A DNA stretch of 64,000 nt from Methanothermobacter sp. (GTDB lineage Archaea; Methanobacteriota; Methanobacteria; Methanobacteriales; Methanothermobacteraceae). The notes under the pieces are model-generated. The model was not told where the DNA came from and made no database searches. It worked only from the letters and a program-made list of their open reading frames with translations. The stretch covers positions 62,001 to 126,000 of the forward strand of contig NZ_JASFYE010000002.1 in NCBI RefSeq assembly GCF_030055425.1, in the 5' to 3' direction. This document shows, piece by piece, positions 56,101 through 64,000 of this stretch. How positions within the stretch are numbered: position 1 is the stretch's first letter; the number at the start of each line of letters is the position of its first letter. The translations under genes and the position numbers were made by a program.

Positions 56101-57320
56101 ACAGCAACAGCATAGCCATGATCCGCTTCTATACCCCCGAGATAGGAACTGTAGAGAACGCTTCGCGGGATGCTGAATTTTGTGATGAAGGCATCCACAC
56201 CGTTCAGTGACCTGTCAAGTGCTCCCTGTGTCAGGGGGAAGTCAGCTGAGGATGTTGTACCTGTCAGGTAAAGGTTTCCATACTTATCCGCTGCAATTCC
56301 ATATACTGCGTCATCACCGCTTCCACCGAAGTAGGTTGAGTATGTCACTTCCTCGCCATCGAATGCAGCGATGAATCCATCAGAAAGGCCCTTCTTTGTC
56401 CTCTGGTATGCAGTCATGGGGGTTATGGGGAAGTCCGTGGAGTTTGTTTTACCTGCAACGTATATGAGACCACCATAGGAGGTAATGGCGTGGCACATGT
56501 CCTGTCCTGAGCCTCCAAGGTAGGTTGAGTGGTCAAAGCTCATCTGTGGGGTGAATCTTGATATGAAGATATCATTCGTGCCCCTCTTATACTGTGAAAC
56601 CGCATCGAAGGTTACCGGAAAATCATCAGAGTAGGTGTACCCTGCAATGTAGATGTTTCCGTTGTTGTCAAGGGCAAGTCCCTGGCAGTAGTCATCCCAG
56701 GATCCTCCAAGGTAGCTCAGGTAAAGAATGTTAAGGTCATGATCAAGTTTGGCGATGAATGCATCATAACCACCCTTATTGATTTTCTGGTAGGCGTCAT
56801 CTGTCACCTGAAGGTCCTCTGAGATTGTGTATCCGCTCACATAGAGGGTCCCCGACCCGTCCATTGCAAGACCCTTTGCAACGTCATACCTGGATCCACC
56901 AATATATGTAATCCCGTCGATTTTGCCAAGGGGGTCTATCCGTGCCACGAATGCATCCTTAGCCTCAACACCATCCCTACTTATTTCGCCTGCAACATAG
57001 GCGTATCCATCTGCATCTGCGATTATCCTGTGTCCCCAGTCGTCTCCAGCTCCGCCGAAGGTTGTGTAGTATATGATCTTTCTTGATGTGTTGAACCTGG
57101 CCACGAAAACGTTTTTGGATCCGCTGACGTGCGTTGAACCGGTTACATAGATATAGCCTGATTCATCAACGTAAACGTCACGGGCCTCATCAACCACATC
57201 ACCACCGAGGTAGGTTGAGTAGTCCATGGTGTAATTTGATTCAGCAAAGGCTGAGCCCTGAAGGACGAGCATGAGGAGGAGCCCGCAGATCAGAGCAGAA
57301 AACTTTTTATATGGATCAAT
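53157..57320 (-). CDS. Very large secreted surface protein: seven-bladed SBBP propeller plus nine CARDB/Ig-like repeats
   Basis: About 1,387 residues. A signal peptide (FSALICGLLLMLVLQGSAFA) precedes seven repeats of the form STYLGGxxxDxxxxI (to about residue 455), expected to form a seven-bladed propeller. Then nine Ig-like repeats each open with a phrase like NLxVTPxxGxxPL and end before the next VRVL segment (about 455-1270). The C-terminal ~120 residues (TYRFTFKNTGSYTATVTYYV onward) are rich in Y and T and may attach to the cell wall. Many NxS/T sequons. GGAGG lies eight bases before an ATT at 57320; a GTG at 57329 overlaps the binding site, so AUU is favoured. Envelope or adhesion role inferred. 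Confidence 0.82.
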   Translation of the reverse strand: MDPYKKFSALICGLLLMLVLQGSAFAESNYTMDYSTYLGGDVVDEARDVYVDESGYIYVTGSTHVSGSKNVFVARFNTSRKIIYYTTFGGAGDDWGHRIIADADGYAYVAGEISRDGVEAKDAFVARIDPLGKIDGITYIGGSRYDVAKGLAMDGSGTLYVSGYTISEDLQVTDDAYQKINKGGYDAFIAKLDHDLNILYLSYLGGSWDDYCQGLALDNNGNIYIAGYTYSDDFPVTFDAVSQYKRGTNDIFISRFTPQMSFDHSTYLGGSGQDMCHAITSYGGLIYVAGKTNSTDFPITPMTAYQRTKKGLSDGFIAAFDGEEVTYSTYFGGSGDDAVYGIAADKYGNLYLTGTTSSADFPLTQGALDRSLNGVDAFITKFSIPRSVLYSSYLGGIEADHGYAVAVDPYQNIYIAGKTWSNNFPVTSDAIKMKLTGLSDGFLTRFTPFFISNLSVTPVNGTAPLSITVNGKITNYGDASGWYRLGLYVNGYEVLWQWIEVASKATRDFSFEYLLRNSRTYSVTVNNFQPFTVRAFSGPLIIPENLTVLPRAGTEPLRVNVTADIVNYGDLPDTYTAGLYIDGILVDSKNVTVDAKSRVRVSFNSTLAAGMHEITINDLDPLTVNVMEGEKFLVDGFRLTPESGLAPLNVMVTANITNIDSRTRSYTAIIYVNGVDVHEQTFDVPAGSTVPFSAMITLPESGIYTIALNNATSGTVRALSAASFTLTNVTVTPPEGKSPLNVTVNATVRNQGDLPGDFTVTVYLDGVAWDSQTVTVPGRSSVKVSIKNQIVVPGEYNLRVNSGEEVKIRVLDPEPVFGGFAVTPVTGVGTLNVTALLNVTNPYDMVIGFTARLHVNNQTVQENTVSLNPGETKEISMKTTLLPGNYSVGINGFTGNVRVLKPANITASDLTVTPASGFSPLDLAASAKLRNTGEVDGEYTATLYINGAAVDTRTVTVPAGGTSQVRFNHTLNAPGPYLAGVGALAPVTVRVLNEPLVSNLNVTPISGVSPLIFNVTARISTTETGSGNYTARLYIDGVNVQNKTVQLTGPGASTVLFRVELSDPGTHDVTVNDLAPVTVRVLRPATFVVDNLVVSPHEGVIPLTVEASARVSNVGEVSGNYTARLYIDGVPVASRTVNVAAGGETTVTFRYTITQRGNHTVTVDTLPAANVNALKPATLEIGSLNVTPSSAVGSATVEVEAEIQNTGDIEGDFKIPVYLNGNLIGTYTVRVGPHEGAVLRFQRYVSSPGTYTFSINNLKTATVYVNPAKRTYRFTFKNTGSYTATVTYYVTVYSSGGSKLAYRTYKFTLKPGGSYTATIGYYPYDARIVTTRKIYNPSRYTRTIRLSETFRADTLSATLSHTKTIRGYSYVYITRTFRTVDMRITVT

Positions 57321-57329
57321 GATTATCAC

Positions 57330-57829
57330 CTCCCTAAAACATTACAGTTTATATTTCAGTTACAATGAATATAGTTTACTATTTAATTTTAAAACTGAAA
57401 AAAGATTTCTATACTGAAATACATTCATTTTAAACTATTAGAATACATTAAACATTGAAATATAAGTTTAAAGGTTAGATTTTTGTTAAAAGAATACTTA
57501 TATGTATTATCTAATTTAAATTATAATAAAGAGGTGTTCATTTGTTTTTTTCAAGAATTTCAGCCCTATTATTGACTTTTAAATATATTTCCTACTGAAA
57601 TCTAAATAAAATGGAGTTATGATGACCTCAGATTTGCTGGAGTAACATGAACTGAATGGACATGGATCTAAACTGTGGAGGGTTTACAGTTATCTGTGAT
57701 CAGTAAGTGCAGAAAAGTGGGGTCATTCTGCACCGGGATCAGTTTTTATCCAGCAGACAATTCATTAAATAAATAGGAAACTTCAGTACTTTTATCAGGT
57801 TTAGCATAAGAAGAAATCCATCGGGCTCT
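57330..57829. other. 500-base AT-rich intergenic region
   Basis: No gene seen. It separates two minus-strand genes, so it contains the promoter of the surface protein. The heptamer CTGAAAT or close forms (TTGAAAT, CTGAAAA) recurs at least five times between 57345 and 57605. A further TATA-like AATTATAATAAAG faces the plus strand near 57520, but no gene follows it on that strand. Confidence 0.5.
57345..57356 (-). promoter_or_regulatory. TATA box of the giant surface protein gene
   Basis: The minus strand reads GAAATATAAACT at this position, about 25-30 bases before the ribosome binding site. Confidence 0.4.
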
Positions 57830-58453
57830 TCAGAATACAACAATGACTGACATGTAACTGAATTCAGATACCATCAATTCCTCAAGTTTCAGTTTAACAA
57901 CCCTCTCATCGGGATAGCTGAGCCTTTCACAGACAGCAGCACATCTTTCTGGATCCACACCACTTTCAATAAGGAACCTGGCGGTCTCAGAGGGAGTCCT
58001 TGAGGGAAGGAGTATTGTTGGCCTCCCGTTATCAAGGATGTCCAGTAGATCCTCCTCAGCGCGACCGTGAAACGTGACTATGTCAGCATCATCCCAGGGG
58101 ATAAGGAGCCTCGCAGCGCAGAGCTGGACGGAACTCACACCAGGGATAACCTGGACTTCAACGTCAAGCTTCTTTTCTGATATTATCCTCTTAACTGGTT
58201 TCAGAACACCTGAAAATCCCGGGTCACCTGTTGAGAGCACCGAAACCTTACCTGAAACTGCAAGCTCGGCTGCCATTTCAAGCTTTTCATCCATATCCCC
58301 AGCACCCAGCACGACAGCTTCATTCGCATCAGGAAACAGTTCAAGGGCCCTTCTGCTCCCAAATACAGTATCGGAATCTTCCACAGCAGCAGCCGCGGCA
58401 GGTGTGATGTAATCAGATGAACCGGGACCTATTCCCACTATATAGAGCACCAT
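57830..58453 (-). CDS. cbiE: Cobalt-precorrin-7 C5-methyltransferase
   Basis: 207 residues of the tetrapyrrole methylase family: YIVGIGPGSSDYITPAA, SVLSTGDPGFSG (SAM binding), VIPGVSSVQLCAARL. CbiE methylates C5 in the anaerobic B12 branch; CbiT, which methylates C15, is not here. The vitamin is needed by Mtr and other corrinoid proteins. It stands alone, divergent from the GTPase gene. Confidence 0.92.
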   Translation of the reverse strand: MVLYIVGIGPGSSDYITPAAAAAVEDSDTVFGSRRALELFPDANEAVVLGAGDMDEKLEMAAELAVSGKVSVLSTGDPGFSGVLKPVKRIISEKKLDVEVQVIPGVSSVQLCAARLLIPWDDADIVTFHGRAEEDLLDILDNGRPTILLPSRTPSETARFLIESGVDPERCAAVCERLSYPDERVVKLKLEELMVSEFSYMSVIVVF

Positions 58454-58544
58454 GACAATTCACAACCAGTGCATTCAGTAAACCGGATCTTGGTCAGAAC
58501 CAACATATATAATTGTTTCATGACCATCTATTAATGTGGTAACA

Positions 58545-59735
58545 ATGATTCAGATTGCAGTCACAGGAAAACCCAACGTTGGAAAATCATCCTTCTTCAA
58601 CGCAGCCACACTCTCTGAGGCAGAGGTGGCATCATACCCATTCACCACAATCGACGCCAATCATGCAGTTGCCTATGCATCCTGCAGGTGCCCCTGCCAG
58701 GAGCTTGGAGTTCAGTGCAACCCTAGAAACTCACGATGCATTGATGGCACGAGACTGATCCCGGTGGAACTCATCGATGTGGCAGGGCTTGTCCCGGGGG
58801 CCCATGAGGGAAGGGGCCTTGGAAATAAGTTCCTGGATGACCTCAGACAGGCCAGGGCATTTCTGCATGTAATAGACGCATCAGGTTCAACAGACGAGGA
58901 GGGAAGGCCTGTTGAGCCAGGGAGCCATGACCCTCTGGAGGATGTGCAGTTCCTTGAGGAAGAAATAACCATGTGGCTCTATGGCATCCTTGAGAAGAAC
59001 TGGGAACGCCTTTTAAGGAAGGCGGTATCAGAGAAGCTTGATATGAATCGCATAATCCATGAACAGCTTTCAGGTACAGGTATAACTCCTGAGGATATCA
59101 TCGAGGCCTCAAGGAAGGTGGAGGCAGATATCTACTCATGGGGTAAGGATGAACTCCTGGAATTTCTCGATGAACTCCTCAGGATAGCGAAACCCATGCT
59201 GATAGTTGCAAACAAGGCCGACATTCCAGAGGCGCGTAAAAACATTGAACGCCTCATGGATTCCTACCCACACGTGGTGCCGGCATCTGCAGAGGCTGAA
59301 CTTGCCCTCAGAAGGGCATCCGAGGCCGGACTTATTAATTACATTCCAGGTGCAGGGGACTTTGAGATCGTTGATGAGTCTGGACTCACCGACAGGCAGA
59401 GGTTGGCCCTTGAGTATATCCGTGAAAACGTCCTTGAGGTCTATGGAAGCACCGGTGTCCAGGAGGCAATCAACAGGGCGGTATTTGATCTTCTTGATAT
59501 GATAGTTGTCTTTCCGGTTGAGGATGAACACCACTACATGGATCAGAGGGGTAACGTTCTCCCTGACGCACTCCTGGTGCCCCGTGGTTCAGGCCCCAGG
59601 GACCTCGCCTACCTGATACACACCGAGATCGGAGACTCCTTCATGCACGCGGTGGATGCAAGGAAGGGAATGAGGATTGCCGCGGACCATGAACTTGAGG
59701 ACGGTGACATAATAAGCATAATATGCAGCAGATAG
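58545..59735 (+). CDS. YchF/OBG-like GTPase with TGS domain
   Basis: 396 residues. G1 is [11 protein letters not shown]3 [17 protein letters not shown]4 NKAD. A Cys-rich insert ([19 protein letters not shown]) near residue 45 is typical of archaeal and eukaryotic YGR210-type members. A coiled-coil follows, then the C-terminal TGS domain ([17 protein letters not shown]). Related GTPases bind ribosomes or nucleotides. ATG 58545 starts the fold; GTG 58536 adds three residues. Confidence 0.9.
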   Translation: MIQIAVTGKPNVGKSSFFNAATLSEAEVASYPFTTIDANHAVAYASCRCPCQELGVQCNPRNSRCIDGTRLIPVELIDVAGLVPGAHEGRGLGNKFLDDLRQARAFLHVIDASGSTDEEGRPVEPGSHDPLEDVQFLEEEITMWLYGILEKNWERLLRKAVSEKLDMNRIIHEQLSGTGITPEDIIEASRKVEADIYSWGKDELLEFLDELLRIAKPMLIVANKADIPEARKNIERLMDSYPHVVPASAEAELALRRASEAGLINYIPGAGDFEIVDESGLTDRQRLALEYIRENVLEVYGSTGVQEAINRAVFDLLDMIVVFPVEDEHHYMDQRGNVLPDALLVPRGSGPRDLAYLIHTEIGDSFMHAVDARKGMRIAADHELEDGDIISIICSR

Positions 59736-59760
59736 TATTACATAAAGTTAATAACAGGGG

Positions 59761-59869
59761 TGGTAAGTTTCAAGTGTAAAGTGGGTGTTATTTGCTGCTA
59801 TGAAGTATGCTGCAGGAAATCATGATATTACTGAAAGTTATTAAATTAAGTGGTAAGTTTCAAGTGTAA
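59761..59869 (+). repeat. 19-bp direct repeat, 90-bp period, before the P-type ATPase gene
   Basis: TGGTAAGTTTCAAGTGTAA occurs identically at 59761-59779 and 59851-59869. The second copy ends 15 bases before the ATPase start. The interval contains no gene. Likely regulatory or a relic of a local duplication. Confidence 0.6.
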
Positions 59870-59884
59870 TTCATGGTGAGGGCA

Positions 59885-62608
59885 ATGGGGGGTATACATG
59901 AACTCCATGAGGAAGAGGTTTTCAGGAGTCTTGAGACTTCACCCTCTGGCCTTGACCCCCCTGAGGCTGAAAGGCGCCTTGAGAAATATGGCCCCAACGA
60001 ACTTGAGGAGGTCAGGGGTAAACCACACATACTTCTCTTTCTTTCCAACCTTTACAATGTACTGGCGATCCTGCTCTGGGTATCAGCTGCCCTGTCACTC
60101 ATCACAGGCAACACCCAGCTTGCAGTTGCGATTGTACTTGTAATAATCATAAACGCGGTCTTCAGTTTCTGGCAGGAATATGAGGCAGAGAAGGCTGCAG
60201 AGGCCCTAAGGGATATTCTGCCGGTTATGGTTAAGGTTCTGAGGGGTTCAGATGAAACTGTTATCCCTGCGGCTGAGGTGGTTCCTGGGGATCTGATCCT
60301 TCTCGAGGAGGGTGACACGGTTCCGGCAGATGCAAGGCTTGTTGAATCAAGCCAGCTCAAGATTGACGCATCCACCCTCACAGGCGAATCAAAACCGGTC
60401 AGAAAGGTGTCGCATCCAGTTGAAAAATTCGATAATTACATAGATATCGATAACATCGTATTTGCAGGTACACAGGTGGTATCAGGGACAGGAAGGGCCA
60501 TAGTATTTGCAACAGGAGGGGATACAGAATTCAGCAGGATAGCATCCCTTACACAGGAAGTGCGAGAGGAGCCAAGCCCCCTCCAGAGGCAGATATCCCG
60601 GGCTGCCAGTATCATAAGCATTCTGGCAGTTTCAATGGGCATCGTTCTTTTTGCAGTCAACCTCTACATTGTTAAACTCCCCCTCGAGACTGCGCTGATC
60701 TTTGCAATAGGGCTCATGGTTGCAAATGTACCGGAGGGCCTTCTACCAAGCGTAACACTGGCGCTTGCGGCATCAGCAAGGAAGATGGCCAGGGAGAACG
60801 CCCTTGTGAAGAGACTCTCCAGTGTGGAGACACTGGGATCCACAACAATAATCTGCACAGATAAGACCGGGACCCTCACAAGGGGTGAGATGACAGTAAG
60901 GAAGATCTGGATACCCTACAGGGTCGTGGAGGTCACAGGTTCAGGCTACAGGCCAGAGGGGGAATTCCTCTGCAACGGAAACCCCGTAACCCACCGGGAG
61001 GTAAGGGAGATAAGACTCCTAATGAGGGCGGCGTCATTCTGCAACGATTCAAAACTTGTTAGAGACGAAAAGGGCTGGCACGTGATTGGGGACACAACAG
61101 AGGGCGCACTCCTCGTGGCTGCAGAGAAGATAGGCTTTGACCTTGAGGGGGAACTTGAGAGTATGCCCCGAATAATGGAGCTCCCCTTTGATTCAAAGCG
61201 AAAGTCAATGACCTCCATCCATCAAAAATCAGGTAAAAGGGTGGCCTACGTCAAGGGGGCCCCAAAAAAGATAATAGATTTATCAGAGAGGATATCAGTG
61301 GATGGGAGACCCAGAACACTGGACGATGATGAAAAAAGGAAGATCATAGAGATACATGACAGAATGGCCTCTGAGGGCCTCAGGGTACTCGCATTCGCCT
61401 ACAGGGAACTCCCGGAGGACCTTGAGGATTACACGCCAGAGAATGTTGAAAGGGAACTGACACTGGTTGGAATGGCTGCAATGCATGACCCGCCCAGGGA
61501 GGGTGTGAAGGAGGCTGTGAGGCAGTGCAGAACTGCAGGTATAAGGATAATAATGATAACCGGGGATTACGGGTTAACAGCCGCGGCCATAGCAAAGGAA
61601 CTTGGTATCATAGAGTGCGACAGCTACAGGGTGATAAAGGGAAGGGAACTTGATGAAATGGAAGACCCTGAACTTTTAAGGATACTTTCTGAGGAGGAGA
61701 ACATAATATTTGCCCGGGCAGTCCCAGAACACAAGATGAGGATAGCGTCGGTCCTTGAGGGCGCCGAGGAGATAGTTGCAATGACAGGTGATGGGGTGAA
61801 TGATGCCCCTGCCCTCAGGAAGGCGGATATTGGCGTTGCAATGGGTAGCGGCACCGACGTTGCAAAGGAGGCCGCTGACATAGTACTCGCCGATGACAAC
61901 TTTGCAAGCATTGTAACTGCGGTGAGGGAGGGCCGGACGGTATATGAGAACATAAGAAAATTCATAACCTACATATTTTCACATGAAACCGCAGAGATAG
62001 TCCCATTTGTCCTTATGGTGCTCTTTGGAATACCCCTACCCATAACAATAATGCAGATACTTGCAATAGACCTCGGTACCGATACACTGCCCGCCCTTGC
62101 CCTGGGAAGATCCCCACCCGAATCTGATGTGATGCAGAGGCCACCAAGACCGGTTAGGGAGAGACTACTTAACCTTGAGGTCCTCCTCAGGGGGTACCTG
62201 TTCACAGGATCCATTGAGGCATTTCTTGTGATGATGGCATACTTCCTTGTGCTCTCAGGGGGAGGATGGGTGCCAGGCCAGAGCCTCCCCGCAGATGACC
62301 CCCTCTACATGAGGGCAACAACTGTTGTCTTTGCAGGTATAGTGATGGCCCAGATGGGCAATCTCCTCTCATCACAGACCACCCGCTCCTCAGCACTGAA
62401 GGTGGGGCTTCTGAGGAACAGGTGGATACCCGCCGGCATGATATTCGCAGTCATTGTGATGCTGATGGTCATATATCTGCCCCCAATGCAGCCGGTTTTC
62501 GGGACACAGCCACTGAAACCGGTTGAATGGCTGATGATCATCCTCTTTGCTCCACTGGTTTTTCTTACAGATGAGGCGAGGAAGTTAATTCAGAGGAGGC
62601 TTGGTTGA
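59885..62608 (+). CDS. Type IIC (Na,K-ATPase-like) cation-transporting P-type ATPase
   Basis: 907 residues. The phosphorylation motif is CTDKTGTLT, with TGES in the A-domain (LTGESKPV), KGAPK and TGDGVNDAPALRKADIG. TM4 reads VANVPEGLLPSVTLALA, TM5 SHETAEIVPFVLM and TM6 AIDLGTDTLPALAL. The Glu of TM4, the Glu of TM5 and both Asp of TM6 (IDLGTD) that coordinate Na+/K+ in animal Na,K-ATPase are conserved, so Na+ and/or K+ are the likely ions rather than heavy metals. There is no beta subunit. ATG 59885 follows GGTGAGG; ATG 59873 adds four residues. It precedes the mthK region. Confidence 0.9.
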   Translation: MGGIHELHEEEVFRSLETSPSGLDPPEAERRLEKYGPNELEEVRGKPHILLFLSNLYNVLAILLWVSAALSLITGNTQLAVAIVLVIIINAVFSFWQEYEAEKAAEALRDILPVMVKVLRGSDETVIPAAEVVPGDLILLEEGDTVPADARLVESSQLKIDASTLTGESKPVRKVSHPVEKFDNYIDIDNIVFAGTQVVSGTGRAIVFATGGDTEFSRIASLTQEVREEPSPLQRQISRAASIISILAVSMGIVLFAVNLYIVKLPLETALIFAIGLMVANVPEGLLPSVTLALAASARKMARENALVKRLSSVETLGSTTIICTDKTGTLTRGEMTVRKIWIPYRVVEVTGSGYRPEGEFLCNGNPVTHREVREIRLLMRAASFCNDSKLVRDEKGWHVIGDTTEGALLVAAEKIGFDLEGELESMPRIMELPFDSKRKSMTSIHQKSGKRVAYVKGAPKKIIDLSERISVDGRPRTLDDDEKRKIIEIHDRMASEGLRVLAFAYRELPEDLEDYTPENVERELTLVGMAAMHDPPREGVKEAVRQCRTAGIRIIMITGDYGLTAAAIAKELGIIECDSYRVIKGRELDEMEDPELLRILSEEENIIFARAVPEHKMRIASVLEGAEEIVAMTGDGVNDAPALRKADIGVAMGSGTDVAKEAADIVLADDNFASIVTAVREGRTVYENIRKFITYIFSHETAEIVPFVLMVLFGIPLPITIMQILAIDLGTDTLPALALGRSPPESDVMQRPPRPVRERLLNLEVLLRGYLFTGSIEAFLVMMAYFLVLSGGGWVPGQSLPADDPLYMRATTVVFAGIVMAQMGNLLSSQTTRSSALKVGLLRNRWIPAGMIFAVIVMLMVIYLPPMQPVFGTQPLKPVEWLMIILFAPLVFLTDEARKLIQRRLG

Positions 62609-62724
62609 TCAGATATTTTTTCCTCAGAGAAGACCGGTAACCATATCATGAGCCGACTAGCAGGACTCTTTCAGAAATTTTTTAATAATGCAAATTAGAA
62701 ACGTATTGCAGAGGAGGTGCCTGA

Positions 62725-62994
62725 ATGAGATGGATTGCACTTATGCTTTTGATGGTATTTCTTGCCGGCGCCCTTGAAGCATGCGCTGCACACGACTCAG
62801 ATTCCATGAAACCCACAATCAAGAGGGGCGGATTCAGCGGATTTAAGGGTTCATCAAAGAAGCTCAAAACAGATCTTGACGATGACGATGAGGGGGGCTC
62901 CGGCGGCTGGTGGCTGCTTGCAGCTATTGTGATTGTTCTGATTGTTGCTGTGGTTCTGGCATACATATTCTTCACAAGGCGGGGGTCCCCATAA
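62725..62994 (+). CDS. Small acidic membrane protein, unknown
   Basis: 89 residues: an N-terminal signal-like helix ([17 protein letters not shown], with a possible lipobox-type Cys), a linker with [14 protein letters not shown], an acidic patch DLDDDDEGG, and a second helix ([22 protein letters not shown]) ending in FTRRGSP. GAGGAGGTG precedes the ATG. It lies 16 bases upstream of mthK and probably shares its transcript, so it could be a channel-associated protein. No family recognised. Confidence 0.8.
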   Translation: MRWIALMLLMVFLAGALEACAAHDSDSMKPTIKRGGFSGFKGSSKKLKTDLDDDDEGGSGGWWLLAAIVIVLIVAVVLAYIFFTRRGSP

Positions 62995-63010
62995 GGGAAG
63001 GGTAATTGAA

Positions 63011-64000
63011 ATGGTGCTCATAGTTGAGATAATAAGGAAACACCTTCCCCGGCTTATGAGGGTCCCGGCTGCGCGGATATTCCTCCTTGCAGCAGCGGTC
63101 ATCGCCTACGGAACCCTTGGATTCCACTTCATTGAGGGTGAATCATGGACGGTATCATTCTACTGGACCTTCGTGACCATAGGGACCGTGGGTTATGGGG
63201 ACTACAGCCCATCAACACCACTGGGGATGTACTTCACCGTGACCCTCATAGTCCTGGGTATAGGGACATTTGCCATCGCAGTTGAGACACTCCTTGAATT
63301 CCTGATAAAGAGACAGCAGATGAGGCTTATGGGGCTGATAGACGTGGTTAAATCAAAACATGTGGTTATATGCGGGTGGAGTGAGAGCACACTGGAGTGC
63401 CTGAGGGAACTCGGTGGAAGCGAGGTCTTTGTGCTCGCAGAGGATGAGGGCGTCAGGAAGACTGTCCTCAAGAATGGTGCCAATTTCGTGCATGGAGACC
63501 CAACAAGGATATCTGACCTTGAAAAGGCCAATGTAAAGGGTTCAAGGGCAGTTATAGTTGACATGGAGTCTGATTCAGAGACAATACACTGTATACTGGG
63601 GATAAGGAAAATTGACTCCAGTGTGAGGATAATAGCCGAGGCCGAACGCTATGAGAACATCGAGCAGATCCGGATGGCAGGGGCCGACCAGGTGATCTCA
63701 CCATTTGTTATATCCGGCAGGCTCATGTCAAAAAGCATAGACGATGGCTATGAGGCCATGTTTGTACAGGATGTCCTTGCAGAGGGATCCACAAGGAGGA
63801 TGGTCGAAGTTCCAGTACCCCCTGAAAGCCCCATTGAGGGTGTATCGGTTCTTGAAGCGGACATCCATGAGCGGACAGGCGTGATAGTAATTGGCGTGGG
63901 GCGGGGCGATGAACTCATAATAGACCCACCCAGGGATTACGTATTCAAAGAGGGTGATATAATTCTGGGGATAGGGAAAACCCATGAGATAGATCGCCTG
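63011..64000 (+). CDS. mthK: Calcium-gated potassium channel MthK (partial at window end)
   Basis: 330 of about 336 residues are visible. Two pore helices flank the selectivity filter TVGYGD (59-64); Gly83 is the hinge and Ala88 the narrow point of the inner helix. From residue 107 ([18 protein letters not shown]) comes the RCK domain, with Ca2+ ligands Asp184, Glu210 and Glu212 all present. In the known protein translation also starts at Met107, giving free RCK subunits that complete the octameric gating ring; Met107 is kept here. Start ATG 63011 follows GGG...AAGGG by a short gap. The last few codons lie outside. Confidence 0.95.
   Translation, partial: MVLIVEIIRKHLPRLMRVPAARIFLLAAAVIAYGTLGFHFIEGESWTVSFYWTFVTIGTVGYGDYSPSTPLGMYFTVTLIVLGIGTFAIAVETLLEFLIKRQQMRLMGLIDVVKSKHVVICGWSESTLECLRELGGSEVFVLAEDEGVRKTVLKNGANFVHGDPTRISDLEKANVKGSRAVIVDMESDSETIHCILGIRKIDSSVRIIAEAERYENIEQIRMAGADQVISPFVISGRLMSKSIDDGYEAMFVQDVLAEGSTRRMVEVPVPPESPIEGVSVLEADIHERTGVIVIGVGRGDELIIDPPRDYVFKEGDIILGIGKTHEIDRL

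Overview
The window is a piece of a thermophilic hydrogenotrophic methanogen chromosome, almost certainly the genus Methanothermobacter. It carries mtd (F420-dependent methylene-H4MPT dehydrogenase), an hmd paralogue (HmdII), two coenzyme F430 genes (cfbB, cfbD), SepRS, thiol:fumarate reductase TfrA, Alba, a Fae-Hps fusion and, at the right edge, the K+ channel MthK. Gene order matches what I remember of the MTH1459-MTH1520 region of M. thermautotrophicus strain Delta-H. The MthK sequence differs from the Delta-H protein, as I recall it, at many positions, so this is a related strain or species (M. marburgensis-like). Ribosome binding sites are GGAGG or GGTGATC, and TTG and GTG starts are common. 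I see no rRNA, tRNA, CRISPR array or insertion sequence.

Layout. 1-2.1 kb: a partial radical-SAM/HhH protein and a small Cys-rich secreted protein. 2.2-5.7 kb: cfbB overlapping a polysaccharide polymerase-like membrane protein and a GT-B-like glycosyltransferase. 5.8-7.3 kb: a C39-like peptidase and mtd. 7.4-13.8 kb (minus): class II glutamine amidotransferase, hisB/ferredoxin/ModE-like regulator, flippase, iron-sulfur flavoprotein, and Fae-Hps with a small membrane protein. 13.9-21.1 kb: trpB2 with TRP boxes, DUF1786, PHP and DUF63 proteins, leuA, cfbD, alba. 21.4-28.3 kb: a secreted surface protein, a flavodoxin/PNPOx fusion, a PQQ-type propeller, and an ABC exporter with its PadR regulator. 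28.5-34.5 kb: a TIM-barrel protein, a broken TMEM175-like channel gene, then a minus-strand run (small protein, LysE, HAD, SoxB-like, DsrE-like) and an alanine dehydrogenase-like gene. 34.6-41 kb: gatA, a domain-permuted CobQ-like protein, a KaiC-like ATPase, ribB, ribK, sepS. 41-50.7 kb: tfrA, HAD/dadD, hisG, an FAH-family protein, leuS, cutA, nadE. 50.8-57.3 kb: ArsA/Get3, HmdII and a surface protein of almost 1,400 residues. 57.8-64 kb: cbiE, a YchF-like GTPase, a Na,K-ATPase-like (type IIC) P-ATPase, a small acidic membrane protein and MthK.

Themes. Several genes serve methanogenesis and its cofactors (mtd, hmdII, cfbB, cfbD, cbiE, tfrA, ribB/ribK for F420 and flavins). Others serve the envelope (polymerase, glycosyltransferase, flippase, two large adhesin-like proteins, propeller). 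The right end is an ion-homeostasis block. The most unusual observations are three open frames whose ideal ribosome binding sites point to AUU or CUG start codons, a SoxB/DsrE-like operon without other Sox genes, a CobQ-like protein with its two domains in reversed order, a TMEM175-like gene disrupted by a +1/-1 indel pair, a possible pseudoknot leader before gatA, and several repeated or palindromic promoter motifs.
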